This document shows, piece after piece, positions 33,669-45,900 of a stretch of 64,000 bases of DNA. The stretch is taken from NCBI GenBank assembly GCA_030710605.1, contig CP092879.1, forward strand, positions 79,957,853 through 80,021,852, read 5' to 3'. The DNA comes from Cordylochernes scorpioides. Taxonomy: Eukaryota; Arthropoda; Arachnida; Pseudoscorpiones; Chernetidae. The position numbers and the translations under genes are program-made. Every line of letters starts with the position of its first letter. Positions within the stretch are counted from its first letter, which is position 1. Below the pieces are notes generated by a model, which worked only from the letters and a program-made list of their open reading frames with translations, ran no database searches and had not been told where the DNA came from.

Positions 33669-34533
33669 GAACACTCTGCTCAGATATACATTTGAAAACA
33701 GTGATATATTGGGGCAATTTAACTTGCAAGCTCCTAGATTTGGTCTTAAATAGAGAACTGACAACAGGAGGGAAGGCTTCAACACACGACGAATGGTGAA
33801 ACCACACCCGGAAGTTATTTCTAGATTATCCACCTGGTTTCCCGCTGCTGAGGAAAGTGCAATTTGGGATCAGTGACCAATGATTGGTAGAACTTACAAT
33901 GAACAATCGGAGATATGTTAGGGACAGCGGCAGAAAATCAATAGATAACAATGAGGGAGCTCCCACACCACGGCAGCTACTTTGAACATACAATAGATTA
34001 TAACATCCTCAATTCAACACTTACTATAAATGATCTCCTACTTTGATTCAAATAATGGGAATTAGAGAGGTTATGACACAAACAATCAACACAACAAAGA
34101 AGGAAGGCCTCAGGTTTGGCACACTAGACTACTGGGAGGTCCCTCTGCAACACACCAACACACTTAGTGGTATGCAAATCTACATCTGATCTCATGGAAT
34201 GGGGTCATTGATCACATGGCACGCTTTGGTGAAAGTCTGACTGTAATTTGAGGCTGTTCCACATCAAATATATTTTTTAATGCACAAAAATGTTGTGTAG
34301 CCAGGTTTACAGAGGCCCTCCACAATGATGACCTGTCACCTGACACCATCAGCATTTCATCGCATTCAAAGCTGTTGTTATTTCAGGAGACTGACACAAC
34401 TTCACACAGAGGGAGTGCACAATCCGACACAAGGCTGTAAATACCCAAGGAGGCTCTGTATTGTTGGCAGAGGAGCAAAATAAATGAATTCCTACAGACC
34501 TCAGAGCTGAGTCCAAGATTTCCTCCAAGTGCT
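33669..34533. other. Intergenic stretch with a dispersed repeat fragment
   Basis: No gene recognised. About 34185-34250 (TCATGGAATGGGGT ... CTTTGGTGAAAGTCTGA) recurs inverted at about 40600-40670, so it is part of an uncharacterised dispersed repeat. Confidence 0.4.
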
Positions 34534-35692
34534 GGCTATATATAGCTCACTACAATATTAGCTAGAGCAGTATGGTGTCAGGGAGGTGGGGCTATATATA
34601 GCTCACTACAATATTAGCTAGAGCAGTATGGTGTCAGGGAGGTGGGGCTATATATAGCTCACTACAATATTAGCTAGAGCAGTATGGTGTCAGGGAGGTG
34701 GGGCTATATATAGCTCACTACAATATTAGCTAGAGCAGTATGGTGTCAGGGAGGTGGGGCTATATATAGCTCACTACAATATTAGCTAGAGCAGTATGGT
34801 GTCAGGGAGGTGGGGCTATATATAGCTCACTACAATATTAGCTAGAGCAGTATGGTGTCAGGGAGGTGGGGCTATATATAGCTCACTACAATATTAGCTA
34901 GAGCAGTATGGTGTCAGGGAGGTGGGGCTATATATAGCTCACTACAATATTAGCTAGAGCAGTATGGTGTCAGGGAGGTGGGGCTATATATAGCTCACTA
35001 CAATATTAGCTAGAGCAGTATGGTGTCAGGGAGGTGGGGCTATATATAGCTCACTACAATATTAGCTAGAGCAGTATGGTGTCAGGGAGGTGGGGCTATA
35101 TATAGCTCACTACAATATTAGCTAGAGCAGTATGGTGTCAGGGAGGTGGGGCTATATATAGCTCACTACAATATTAGCTAGAGCAGTATGGTGTCAGGGA
35201 GGTGGGGCTATATATAACTCACTACAATATTAGCTAGAGCAGTATGGTGTCAGGGAGGTGGGGCTATATATAGCTCACTACAATATTAGCTAGAGCAGTA
35301 TGGTGTCAGGGAGGTGGGGCTATATATAGCTCACTACAATATTAGCTAGAGCAGTATGGTGTCAGGGAGGTGGGGCTATATATAGCTCACTACAATATTA
35401 GCTAGAGCAGTATGGTGTCAGGGAGGTGGGGCTATATATAGCTCACTACAATATTAGCTAGAGCAGTATGGTGTCAGGGAGGTGGGGCTATATATAGCTC
35501 ACTACAATATGAGCAGTATGGTGTCAGGGAGGTGGGGCTATATATAGCTCACTACAATATGAGCAGTATGGTGTCAGGGAGGTGGGGCTATATATAGCTC
35601 ACTACAATATTAGCCAGAGCAGTATGGTGTCAGGGAGGTGGGGCTATATATAGCTCACTACAATATTAGCCAGAGCAGTATGGTGTCAGGGG
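34534..35692. repeat. 56-bp minisatellite, about 20 units
   Basis: Units of GGGGCTATATATAGCTCACT + ACAATATTAGCTAGAGCAGT + ATGGTGTCAGGGAGGT. Most are identical. Two shorter units lacking TAGCTA occur near 35490-35570, and the last two carry TAGCCA. AGCT-centred palindromes are present in every unit. Near identity implies recent expansion or homogenisation. Confidence 0.95.
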
Positions 35693-35745
35693 CTCACCAC
35701 TGATGAGCCAAGCCTTTCTAATAATTTCTCCATCCAAAAGATGAC
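35690..35745 (+). repeat. Fragment of the hammerhead-like fold-back family
   Basis: GGCTCACCACTGATGAGCCA and following bases match the arm of the 16779-17152 element. Only the CTGATGA half remains. It abuts the last unit of the 56-bp minisatellite. Confidence 0.55.
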
Positions 35746-36059
35746 AAACAAATTGTTTGATTTGTGAGAAGAAATTACTGGCTGAAGTAGTTGTAAATTC
35801 CAGAGGTGTGAAATGAACACAACTGACAACTTGAAGAACACACAATGTCTACCAGCCTGGATGCTATTGAGATTCTCTGTAGAATTAAAAAAAAAAGTAA
35901 TTTCTAGATGGAAGGATATTTAAAAGAATTTTAGGAACTCTGGGGCAGTATACCATTCCTCATCACTTCCTTAATAGTGTTATTAAGTTTGGACAACGGT
36001 GGAATATTTTTGTATAAATATATATTGAATTGAGAGGTGGACTCTCGGAAAACAAAAAC

Positions 36060-36390
36060 AAGAAAATAATTGAAGCTTCTATAATGTGGACATGGAGAAA
36101 GCTACTCAGTGCCATGGACAGATGAAATGACAACTATTTAAATATTAAGTGAAATCAATATTGGTAGATTCCAGGCCTCCCAAATATGTAAACAAAGACT
36201 GACCTACTTCGGACATATAATGAGAACAAATGGTTTAGAAAAGATGTTGGGAAAATTGAAGGAAGATCTGCAATGAGCTGGCTGGAAGGCTACCAGGTGA
36301 CCAGATGATCTATTACAGATCAAATTGGAGAATATTTGTCCATGCAGTCACCAAAAGTCAACTTGATGAACACTAAAAACAATATATTGA
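36060..36390 (+). pseudogene. LINE reverse transcriptase C-terminal relic (RTE/craniofacial-type)
   Basis: A broken plus-strand frame reads KIIEASIMWTWRKLLSAMDR, then later frames give QRLTYFGHIM-like, MLGKLKED and LEGYQVTR-like words. This is the conserved stretch after the reverse transcriptase in RTE-like LINEs (KRI.AFE.WCWRRLLR.PWT ... YFGH..R ... EKT...G...G.R). It has several stops. It matches the minus-strand copy at 42270-42760. The copy lies 3' of the sorting nexin gene. Confidence 0.65.
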
Positions 36391-36910
36391 ATATATTCAA
36401 ACTAATCATTGTCTCGTTTTTTTTTTTATGTAGAATTATCCATTATTCTAATTGATCTTTGTTTTGACAGTGATTTGGGTACTTTGAAAATTAAGGAAGG
36501 TCACATGCAGCTTCTCTTCCTGCTCTATGTTTTATCAGGGTGAATTGGGACGTCTTGAAATAAATAATTGATTTGGAAGAGGTATTCTCCTTTCCTACTG
36601 AATTTTAAAATTGTTGTCTAATATTTATCCCAATACATGGTGCAACTTGCACAATAAGGAGAATTCAACCCTGTGAATCTGACACAGCACTTGTCAAAAT
36701 TACCAAATTCAGAAAAAAGTTCTGGATTTTTTTTTGTCATCTCAGTTGCTATCAGGAATGCCTCTCTGACTTTAATACACATTTTGAGCAAGCTCCGTGA
36801 GTAATTCTAACCTTTTTGCTACCTCTACAAAGTTGACAAATATCTCCCATCCCATGACAACTGCAGATTCCACAGAGTTTAAACATCTATGTACATTTGA
36901 GGAGCAAAGA

Positions 36911-36916
36911 TTTAAT
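36911..36916 (-). terminator. Candidate variant poly(A) signal of the sorting nexin
   Basis: ATTAAA on the minus strand, about 37 nt after the stop at 36953-36955. ATTAAA is the common variant of AATAAA. No canonical signal was noted closer. Confidence 0.3.
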
Positions 36917-36952
36917 AAGATTCATAGGAGTAGTTGGCAGGTTTTCCCTCAC

Positions 36953-39900
36953 CTAGGAAATGTCAAATGTCTTTAGCCGGCCTAAGGAATGGGTCAGCAT
37001 GGCGTAGAGGTCCCTGGATGTGCGGACCTTGGACTCTGCAAACTTCTCCAAGTGTTCTTGGAATGTGCGGACTCTCCGCCGGTGGAATCTCTTGATCTGG
37101 AATCCTCAGGGGTCAGCACGGCCGGCTGCAGGTCCGCCTGGCTGACCTTACCTCCTGGCGGGCCACGTCGGAGCAATCCTCGAAGGCTTTCTCTGCTGCT
37201 AGCTTGGCCTGCTGCGCCTGCCGCACATTTTGTACACATAGTCACATTCAATATCTCATGGGAGCAGAATTATCAGTTGAATTATAGGCAGTAAAATTAA
37301 AGTGAATAGGCTGATTGGGGAATTTTAAAAAATGGCTAATTAAAATAGGTGTTAAGGCACAATTTGGATTATAGATTATAAACACAAGGTAATAAAACCA
37401 AATTCAAATAAATAAATAGTGTGTGACGTTGAAACATTTCAGTACTTTTGTCTGAAGATGGTAACAATGCTGTTACTGAAACGTCACACACTATTTATTT
37501 ATTACCTTGTGTTTAAAATAGGTGTTGAATTATAGTCAGCTGAATTAAAGAGTATGTATATATATTGTAAAACATGACAAGCTATCCGAGAGGCCAAGAT
37601 TCCAGAGTAAACTTGGGGAAAGATGGCTGGACTCCATCTGCAAAAGATGGCCCATGTGTGAGGGGAACAGGCAGCAAAAACAGCATTCCAGTGTGGAGGA
37701 GGGAGAACAGACAGTCTGATGACATTAACATCTGTGGTAGAAGGCGTTGCCTCCGGATATGTGGATGATCCTGCAAGATGCTGCCACGACATTGGAGCGG
37801 CCTACAAGGCGGTGTAGCCCAATGTACAGTGTGGACACAAGTCCACAGCACCAATGATCCTTCTGACAGGTAGTTTGAAGGTAAGTTCCACTTATTGTAC
37901 TCAGTGCGACGTATAATAAAGTTCTAACTTTTGCTGCATCCATTACGAACTCGCGGGTGTATCTTTGTGCCATCCTGTTAGACAAAGAACAGAGTCTGGG
38001 TACGACATAACAATATATATACATACAGTATAATATATATGCAGTTACAAGGAGTGATTTCTTCAAAAAAAAGATCAAGACAGAGTTGGTAGCAGACTCA
38101 CAGCTTCGAGCTTGTTGGGCTTGGCCCGGTCCAGCGCCTTGTTGGCAGTCTCATAATCCACCAGCAGGCAAGTTCTCTGGAGCAGCATCTCCTGCAACTC
38201 CCCCATGTCAACTTCTGCCAGGTACAGAATGTCTACGGAGGAAGTTGTGCCAGTAGATACCTACCTTCTCCATCTCAAGGTAGCGAGCGTAGAGGTTGCA
38301 GTAGTCACCCAGCGTGGACTCGTCGTTGTAGTTCACTATCTGCAGGGAGTGCTGCACACAGCACCAGCTTACAACCCCAACTTTGTGCCAAGTCTTGAGG
38401 TCAGGTAACTAATCCATCCCAGCACCAGAGGACTGCCCCACATACTTTGCCCCACCAAGTGACAACCCGTCACTTTCTACTATTCTAAAACATACAGTTG
38501 GGTTTGAAGAATAGCTTTAAAATTTGCGCCCCCAGAACATTGTCACCAAACTTACCCGGATGTCTTCCAGGGCCACAGAGAAGAGCGTACAGATCCTGGA
38601 GCAACCAAGGATCAACTCTCCAACATCCAACAAGACATTGTGCGGACTCACTTGAGGCAGGTCTTGCTGGAGTCATCCTCTCCCCCGGTGCTGAGAGTGA
38701 AGGCAGTTGCCAGGTGGCCAATGGCAGTGCACAGCTCTGCTCAAACCACCCTTTGTCATTGCCAACACAAGTCTAGAGACACAATTGTACAATATTTGTA
38801 CAAAATTATAAAAAAATGGATTGACAAAAGTCTGGTGACTTACTTTTCTGTGAGTAGAGGAGGTTGTTGAAGGCCTGCAACACAACAACACACAGTCTGA
38901 CAAGTTTTCAATTGTTTATCTTCTTGTGATGAGATCTATGAGGGAAGTTCAATAATTACCCATGTTATCAGATTTTTTTTTCTAATGCATTTTTTTCAGA
39001 ATCAAATAATTTATTTTTCAATTTAGTTCCATTTCAGGGATACACACCTCTCCAAATGTTCCTACCATTTATTCAACTCCTCCAAAAATTGGAAATTTCT
39101 CCAAAATACACATCTGTCTTAAAGAAGAATTCCTCATTGGAGTCAAATTCCATTCCTGCCAGCCATTTCTTCATGTTTGGGAACACATGGGGCCAGGTCA
39201 GGAGAATAGAGGGGGTGTGGTATAAATCACAATGCAATTCATGTAGTTTGTGTGCGACAACTTGGAATGATTGTATTGGTGCTTTGTCATTGTGAAAAGC
39301 ACGTTTTCTTTGCCAAATGGAGCCAGGAATCCTTAAATACCTTGTTGAAGCATTCCAATAACCCACTGGTAGTGTCCAGAGTGTGTTGGTTTTCCCTGTT
39401 CTGAGCAGTCTCTGAGAATGATACCCTGCCACGGCCAATAAATGCTTTCCCAGCAGATAGGACCATCTTTGCAGCAGATTCCTGGAAAATTGCTGCGTTG
39501 TTGGTTGCAGCAATGAAGTCTTAATGACAGTCACAACTCAAACCTTTGGATCTGGCTTGAATATGGCTGACAACAACCTTTCAATGTGATAAGACACAAT
39601 TTGGATATAAACACAAGGTAATAAGACCAAATCCAAATAAATAAATAGTGTGTGAACACATTAATGTATACACATGTATCACACACTATTTGTTTATTTG
39701 GATTTGGTCTTATTACCTTGTGAACTTTTCAATGTCTAAAATATTAAACACAGTTCCTCTGCCACCTCGCACACTTTAGTTTGTCAAACTGAGGAAATCA
39801 TGTTGTGGACTATTTCATTTCCTCACTAACCACATCTCCTGGTCAAACTTCCTCAAATCCTGATGTTTCAACTTCTAAATTTGTTGAACCAACATCTGAC

Positions 39901-42900
39901 TGCAGTCGTAAATAGAGTTCTCAGCTGGAGCTTTCTTCACAAGTTTCCCAAATTGAATCACTTACTTTACTATCTTAGCCTGAACAATGTGGGATGACAA
40001 ACAATCCCATGAACCATTGTGAAATTTAGAGAATTTAAAGGCTGCCATCGCACAGCGGTAACTTTCTTTATCAACGCGCCATCTATGGCACTGTACAGTT
40101 CTACCTCGCACAGTTTACAAACACCCACCCACCTCACTGGTCTCTTTCATGCTGGTTCCGTACTTGGTCACCCAGTCCCTCTCCTTCTGGAAGAATTCCT
40201 CGCAGTCCTGAGCCACAGAGGGTCAGCCAGCTGTGCACCAGGGACTGTGGCTCCTACCTTGTGGGAGCCCTTGCGGTTCTCTATGCCCTCTGTGATCTTC
40301 CGCAGCAAGCTCTTTTTGACTTTAGTTCTGGGGGGAGCCTAGGACAGGTACATGTAGGCATCATTCTTGGAATAATGGACTTACTCTCTAGATGTGAAAC
40401 CATTCTAAAATATAACCTTCTTTCATCATTTCAATAATAAGCAGGCACTAAATATCCATTATCACAGATTTTTTTTTGACATTTCATCCAATCATCCATT
40501 TCGACAAATTACAAAAAAAAGCATAAGACGCCACACAACACATTTTTATTTACTTAATTAAAGGAACCTTCCGGTTAAGTAGCTGAAGAAGAATTGCCCG
40601 TTCAGACTTTCACCAAAGTCTGCCATGGCATCAACAAAAGCTGCACCCCATTCCATGATTCACTAAACAAGATCTTTGGGAGAGGTGGTTGCTTATCATC
40701 AAACAGCTCAAGGAGTGTGAACTCATTGAATCTGTGTAATCTTTGCACAAGGGGATAAGAAACAACAACAACGGAATTGCCTGAAAGCCTCTATTAATCA
40801 AGTAAATATAAATTAGTGCAGCGTCTCATCATATTTTGCAATGTACTATTGTAGTGAGGTGGTAAAATGAAGCCAGTTGTCCAGTGGTACCTGAGGCACA
40901 GTGAGGAAGTGCTCCAAGGCCGGGTCCTTGCCCAGGATGTGGTGGGACAGGAGCAGACGCAGGTACCTGCGCACCACCAGGGGCTTCAACCACTTGGACG
41001 TATTCATCAAGTTACAGGCCACAAGGGGACGTCCCTCAGCACCTCAGCTCTGGCAGTTGTCCAGAGGTCTGTCGTCCAATAGCTGGGATTGAATAAGGAA
41101 ATTATAAAATTTGACAAAACTGCCATTTAAACCTCTTCATTAATGTTATTGTGACCCCAATCCTGTATTATATTTATTGTATAATTCAATATTAAAAGTC
41201 ATAATTAAGATTAGAGATTAGAAATATAAGGTGACCAAATCTAAATGAAGATCATTTGTTGCTTGGAAGTTTTTTAGAAAAATCCATGGCGACATCAGCC
41301 AATATTTTACTGAAGTTTCTGCCTGAGTGACAGCGGATCAGTGAAACTAAGGAAAAAATTGGTGCAGCAGCCGTATATTTTTCCAAATCCAACTTAAGAG
41401 GACAATATTAAATTTTTAGAAATGTCGGGAAATAATTGGCTTTTGTTAAATCTCCCTTAGTGAGTTCTAAGATCGATATTTTGTGGGGAAAGATGGATTG
41501 TAATATGTCAATACAGGATTTTATACAATAAGTTTGGATTATAAACACAAGATTTGGTCTTATTACCTTGTGTAGACAAATGTTTATAACAAAGGAGAAT
41601 GATTACAGTCAATACAATTAGAGAAAGTGAATCTCTCCAAGCAGCTGTGGACTCACTGCTCCAGCTGCCGGCAGTCCCGGTGGAAGTCATCCCCCAACAG
41701 CAGCTGGGTGTTCTTGCCAAACTGCTTCTTGGACTGGGCCTCAGCCATCTCCGAGGTGATGGGGGGGCGAGGGGGCAGGGGGGGCACCTGGCAACACCAC
41801 CAGCAGTCTGTGGCCCCCAGGTCCAGGGAGGGGGGACCCACTCACAATGAGGCCGTGGAGGGACACTGAGGTCAGCAGGCAGTGCTCCAGCCATTCAAAG
41901 TCCGCGTACTCCCGCTCCACCACGTAGTCCTGGCCATCCTCCAGCCCTCCCACCTGTAACAACTCCTTGTTACAACACTTGTACCTGATCCAACCTCCAA
42001 TGAAAGACCACCTCCAGGAGAGACCATCCAGATTTTAAAGAGAGTCTCTCATTGGAGGGAAGGTTGTTATGTACGAGACATTCTGTTTGGTCTGATAACA
42101 TCAACCAATGTTTGCACATCTTGTTATAAAACTACACAACTGGTGCTTCATTCCCCTCTGAGACTTCCAACTGATGCTAAGGTGGATTGGCTGTTAACTG
42201 GAAGTGATCAAACCGAATTGACACATAATTTGGTTCTTTCTGCTGTTGTTGTGGTTAACATCTATAAATCAACTTTTGGTGACTACATGGTGACAAATAT
42301 TCTCCAATTTGATTTGTAATAGACCATCACTCATCTAGTCACCTGGTAGCCTTCTATCCAGCTCATTGCAGGTCTTCCTTCAATTTTCCCAACATCTTTT
42401 CTAAACCATTTGTCCTCACTATATGTCTGAAGTAGGTCCTCAGTCTTTGTTTACATATTTGGGATTCAAGGAATCTTCCAATATTGATTTCATTTAAGAT
42501 TGAAACATTTGACCTTTTATCTGTCCATGACACTCTGAGTAGCTATCTCCTTGTCCACATTTCAAAGGCTTCAATTCTTTTTCCTTCTTCATTTCTGAGA
42601 GTCCAGCTCTCACATCCATAAGTAGTGACCACAGAGAATACCAATGCCTCTATGATTCTCCTGTTTGTCTTCAATAAATTGCCTTTATCTTTCATAATCT
42701 TGACTGATTTCATCATCCCTTCCTAGTGCTGTTCTTATTTTTAACTTCCTCTAGGCAACCTTCCTTTCTTGATACTTTGTGTAAAATTGTGACATTCCCC
42801 ATTTGGTAAATTTGAACAACACGAGATAATTTATAATTCTAGGGCATCTAAGAATAAAAAAAACACAGCACAAGGCTGATCATGAAGCACGGCAGGGTAC

Positions 42901-45900
42901 AAATGTTACAACAGCCAAGGAGGAAAAGGTGTTATGATAAGGTACAATTTGGATTATAGATTACTAGCGGATGTACCCGGCTTTGCCCGGGTTTTACCCG
43001 AGTAAAGGTTTGTCTAACGAACATTTGTTAAAACAATTCTCTATAAACTTATTTAAAAAAAAAAAGATATATTTTGAGATAATTTGAAACTCGTAAATTT
43101 TAATCTCTCGATAAAGTGATCATTTTTTTCCGGTCCCTGTGTGCCGTGTCATCCTGAATTTTGTCTTTCCTAATTTTCTACATTACAAAATCATCGTTTT
43201 ATCTAGTGAACATTTTTTCCCGGTCCCTTGAAAAATACTCGATAAGTTGAATAAAATCATGGTCATTTATGGAAGATGGACGAAGTTCCAGGAGGTCATC
43301 TTGGGCAAGCCCCCGCGAGGCTTTTTTCTTGTCTACTTGGCACAGCTGTGTCACCAACTCTGCCCCCGCACGCCAGGACCTCTTGACCCCTCTGCCCCTC
43401 CGATTGGTCGTTGGGTACTTGGACTGTCCATCCGGCAGGTGGACGATTACATTCTCTCGACAGGAGGAGGGGGGCGGACGATTACATTCTCTCGACAGGA
43501 GGTGGGGCAGACTTCCTGCCTAAGCCTATCTCCGTCGCAAGGTGGCGCTGCTTGCGAGTTAAATCTACAAATAAGTCTAAAGATATTCAAGAAATTATTT
43601 TTCAGAAACCTTCCCAGTACTATACTAAATAGCTTCCCAAAGTTTCATGGCGTCCCAATGAGTGGTTTGGTCAGGCATAAAGGACAGACACACACACACA
43701 TACATTCATTTTTATATCTATACTAGCGGATGTGCCCAGCTTCGCCCGGGTTTTACCCGAGTGAATGTTTGTCTAACGAACATTTGTTAAAACAATTCTC
43801 TACAAACTTATAAAAAAAAAAAAGATATATTTTGATAATTTGAAACTCGTAAATTTGAATCTCTCGATAAAGTGAACATTTTTTCCCGGTCCCTGTGTGC
43901 CGTGTCATCCTGAATTTTGTCTTCCATAATTTTCTACATTACAAAATCGTCGTTTTATCTAGTGAACATTTTTTCCCGGTCCCTTGAAAGATATTCGATA
44001 AGTTGAATAAAATCATGGTCGTGAATCTCTCGATAAAGTGATTATTTTTTCCCGGTCCCTGTGTGCCGTTTCATCCTGAATTTTGTCTTTTCTAATTTTC
44101 TACATTACAAAATCATCGTTTTATCTACATATTTTCCCGGTCCCTTGAAAATTACTCGATAAGTTGAATAGAATCATGGTCGTTTATGGAAGATGGACGT
44201 AGTTCCCGGAGGTTACCCGCCCCCCCCCCCCCCCCAGCGCCAGGACCTCTTGATCCCTCTGATTGGCCGGCGGCCGGATGGGGGTGAGGGGGGGGATCTT
44301 GATCCCTCTGATTGGTCGGTGGGAACTTGGACTGTCCAATGGCTGGCGGCCGGACGGGGGGGGCAGACCTAAGCCTAAGGTGGCGTTGCTTGCGAGTTAA
44401 AGCTACAAATCTGCAAATAACTCTAAGGATATTAAAGATATTCAAGAAATTATTTTTCGTAAACCTTTCCGGGGATACACCTAATAATATCCCAAAATTT
44501 CACGGCGATTGGATGTATGGTTTTCGAATCCATAGAGGACACACAAACACACACACACAGACACACAGACATTCAATTTTATATATATAGATATGTATAA
44601 AAATGAATGTCTGTCTGTCTGTGTACTCTATAGATTCAAAAACCATACATCCAATCGCCTTGAAATTTTGGGATATTATTAGGTATATCCCCGGAAAGGT
44701 TTTTGAAAAATAATTTCTTGAGTATCTTGAATATCCTTAGAGTTATTTGCAGATTTGTAGCTTTAACTCGCAAGCAGCGCCACTTTGCGACGGAGATAGG
44801 CTTAGGTCTGCCCCACCCCCTGTCGAGGGAATGTAATCGTCCGGCCGCTGGCCGGATGGACAGTCCAAGTACCCACCGACCAATCAGAGGGGTCAAGAGG
44901 TCCTGGCCCGCGGGGGCAGAGTTGGTGACACAGCTGTGCCAAGTAGACAAGAAAAAAGCCTCGCGGGGGCTTGCCCAAGATGACCTCCGGGAACTTCGTC
45001 CATCTTCCATAGACGACCATGATTTTATTCAACTTATCTAGTATTTTTCAAGGGACCAGGAAAAAATGTTCACTAGATAAAAGGATGATTTTTTAATGTA
45101 GAAAATTAGGAAAGACAAAATTCAGGATGACACGGCACACAGGGACCGGGAAAAATGATCACTTTAACGAGAGATTAAAATTTACCAGTTTCAAATTATC
45201 AAAATATATCTATTATTTTTTTTACAAGTTTATAGAGAATTGTTTTAACAAATGATCGTTAGACAAACCTTTACTCGAGTAAAACCCGGGCAAAGCCGGG
45301 TACATCCGCTAGTACAGTCGAACCTCTTTAATTCAACACCCCAAGGGATCAGAGCTTTCGGTTGAATTAAAGGAAGTGTTGAATTAAGGTGAGATGATTA
45401 GGTAATCATCTAACTCGCTAAAATAATATTTTTTTTAAATAGCCTTGTAATATAAATTAATGATATTAATTGAAACCATTGTTTGTTTTTATTTTATTTT
45501 CATGATTAACTTTTAGTATTAGGGACAAAATGGCATTAATACATATTTTAGAAACAAAAATAATTGTAACAAATAAATTTACTGGCAATGTGTTTCTTTT
45601 CAGTAATATAATCAAATATTAACTCTACAGACATTAAAATATTAAATATAATATATTAAATAATATTTTATTCTAATTGAAAAATATAGCAGTTGAAAGG
45701 AAATAAATATGGTAAATAAAAAGAAAATTTTAAAATATTATTTAAAAATTATCATGAAGATCTTTTAAAAAATTCCTTTATAGATGTCTGTTTTTGCACT
45801 GAAATCCTATTCAGGATGTATTCCAGACGGTCATTTTGAAAAAACATGCATGTCTTTCTTCTAAAATGTTTTTTTAATAAATAAATTTTAATGTATTAAA

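Noticed and set aside
34534..35692. CRISPR-like regular repeats
   Set aside because: Units are contiguous tandem copies with no unique spacers, in eukaryotic DNA. The same applies to the 52-, 54- and 73-bp arrays.
41508..41894. 128-codon minus-strand frame across 41657-41845
   Set aside because: It reads through a 58-nt intron in the wrong frame; the spliced reading gives a continuous PX domain.
43247..45041. Frames of 73-159 codons in the CTAGCGGA elements
   Set aside because: They differ between copies by frameshifts and are interrupted by simple repeats; no conserved protein is evident.
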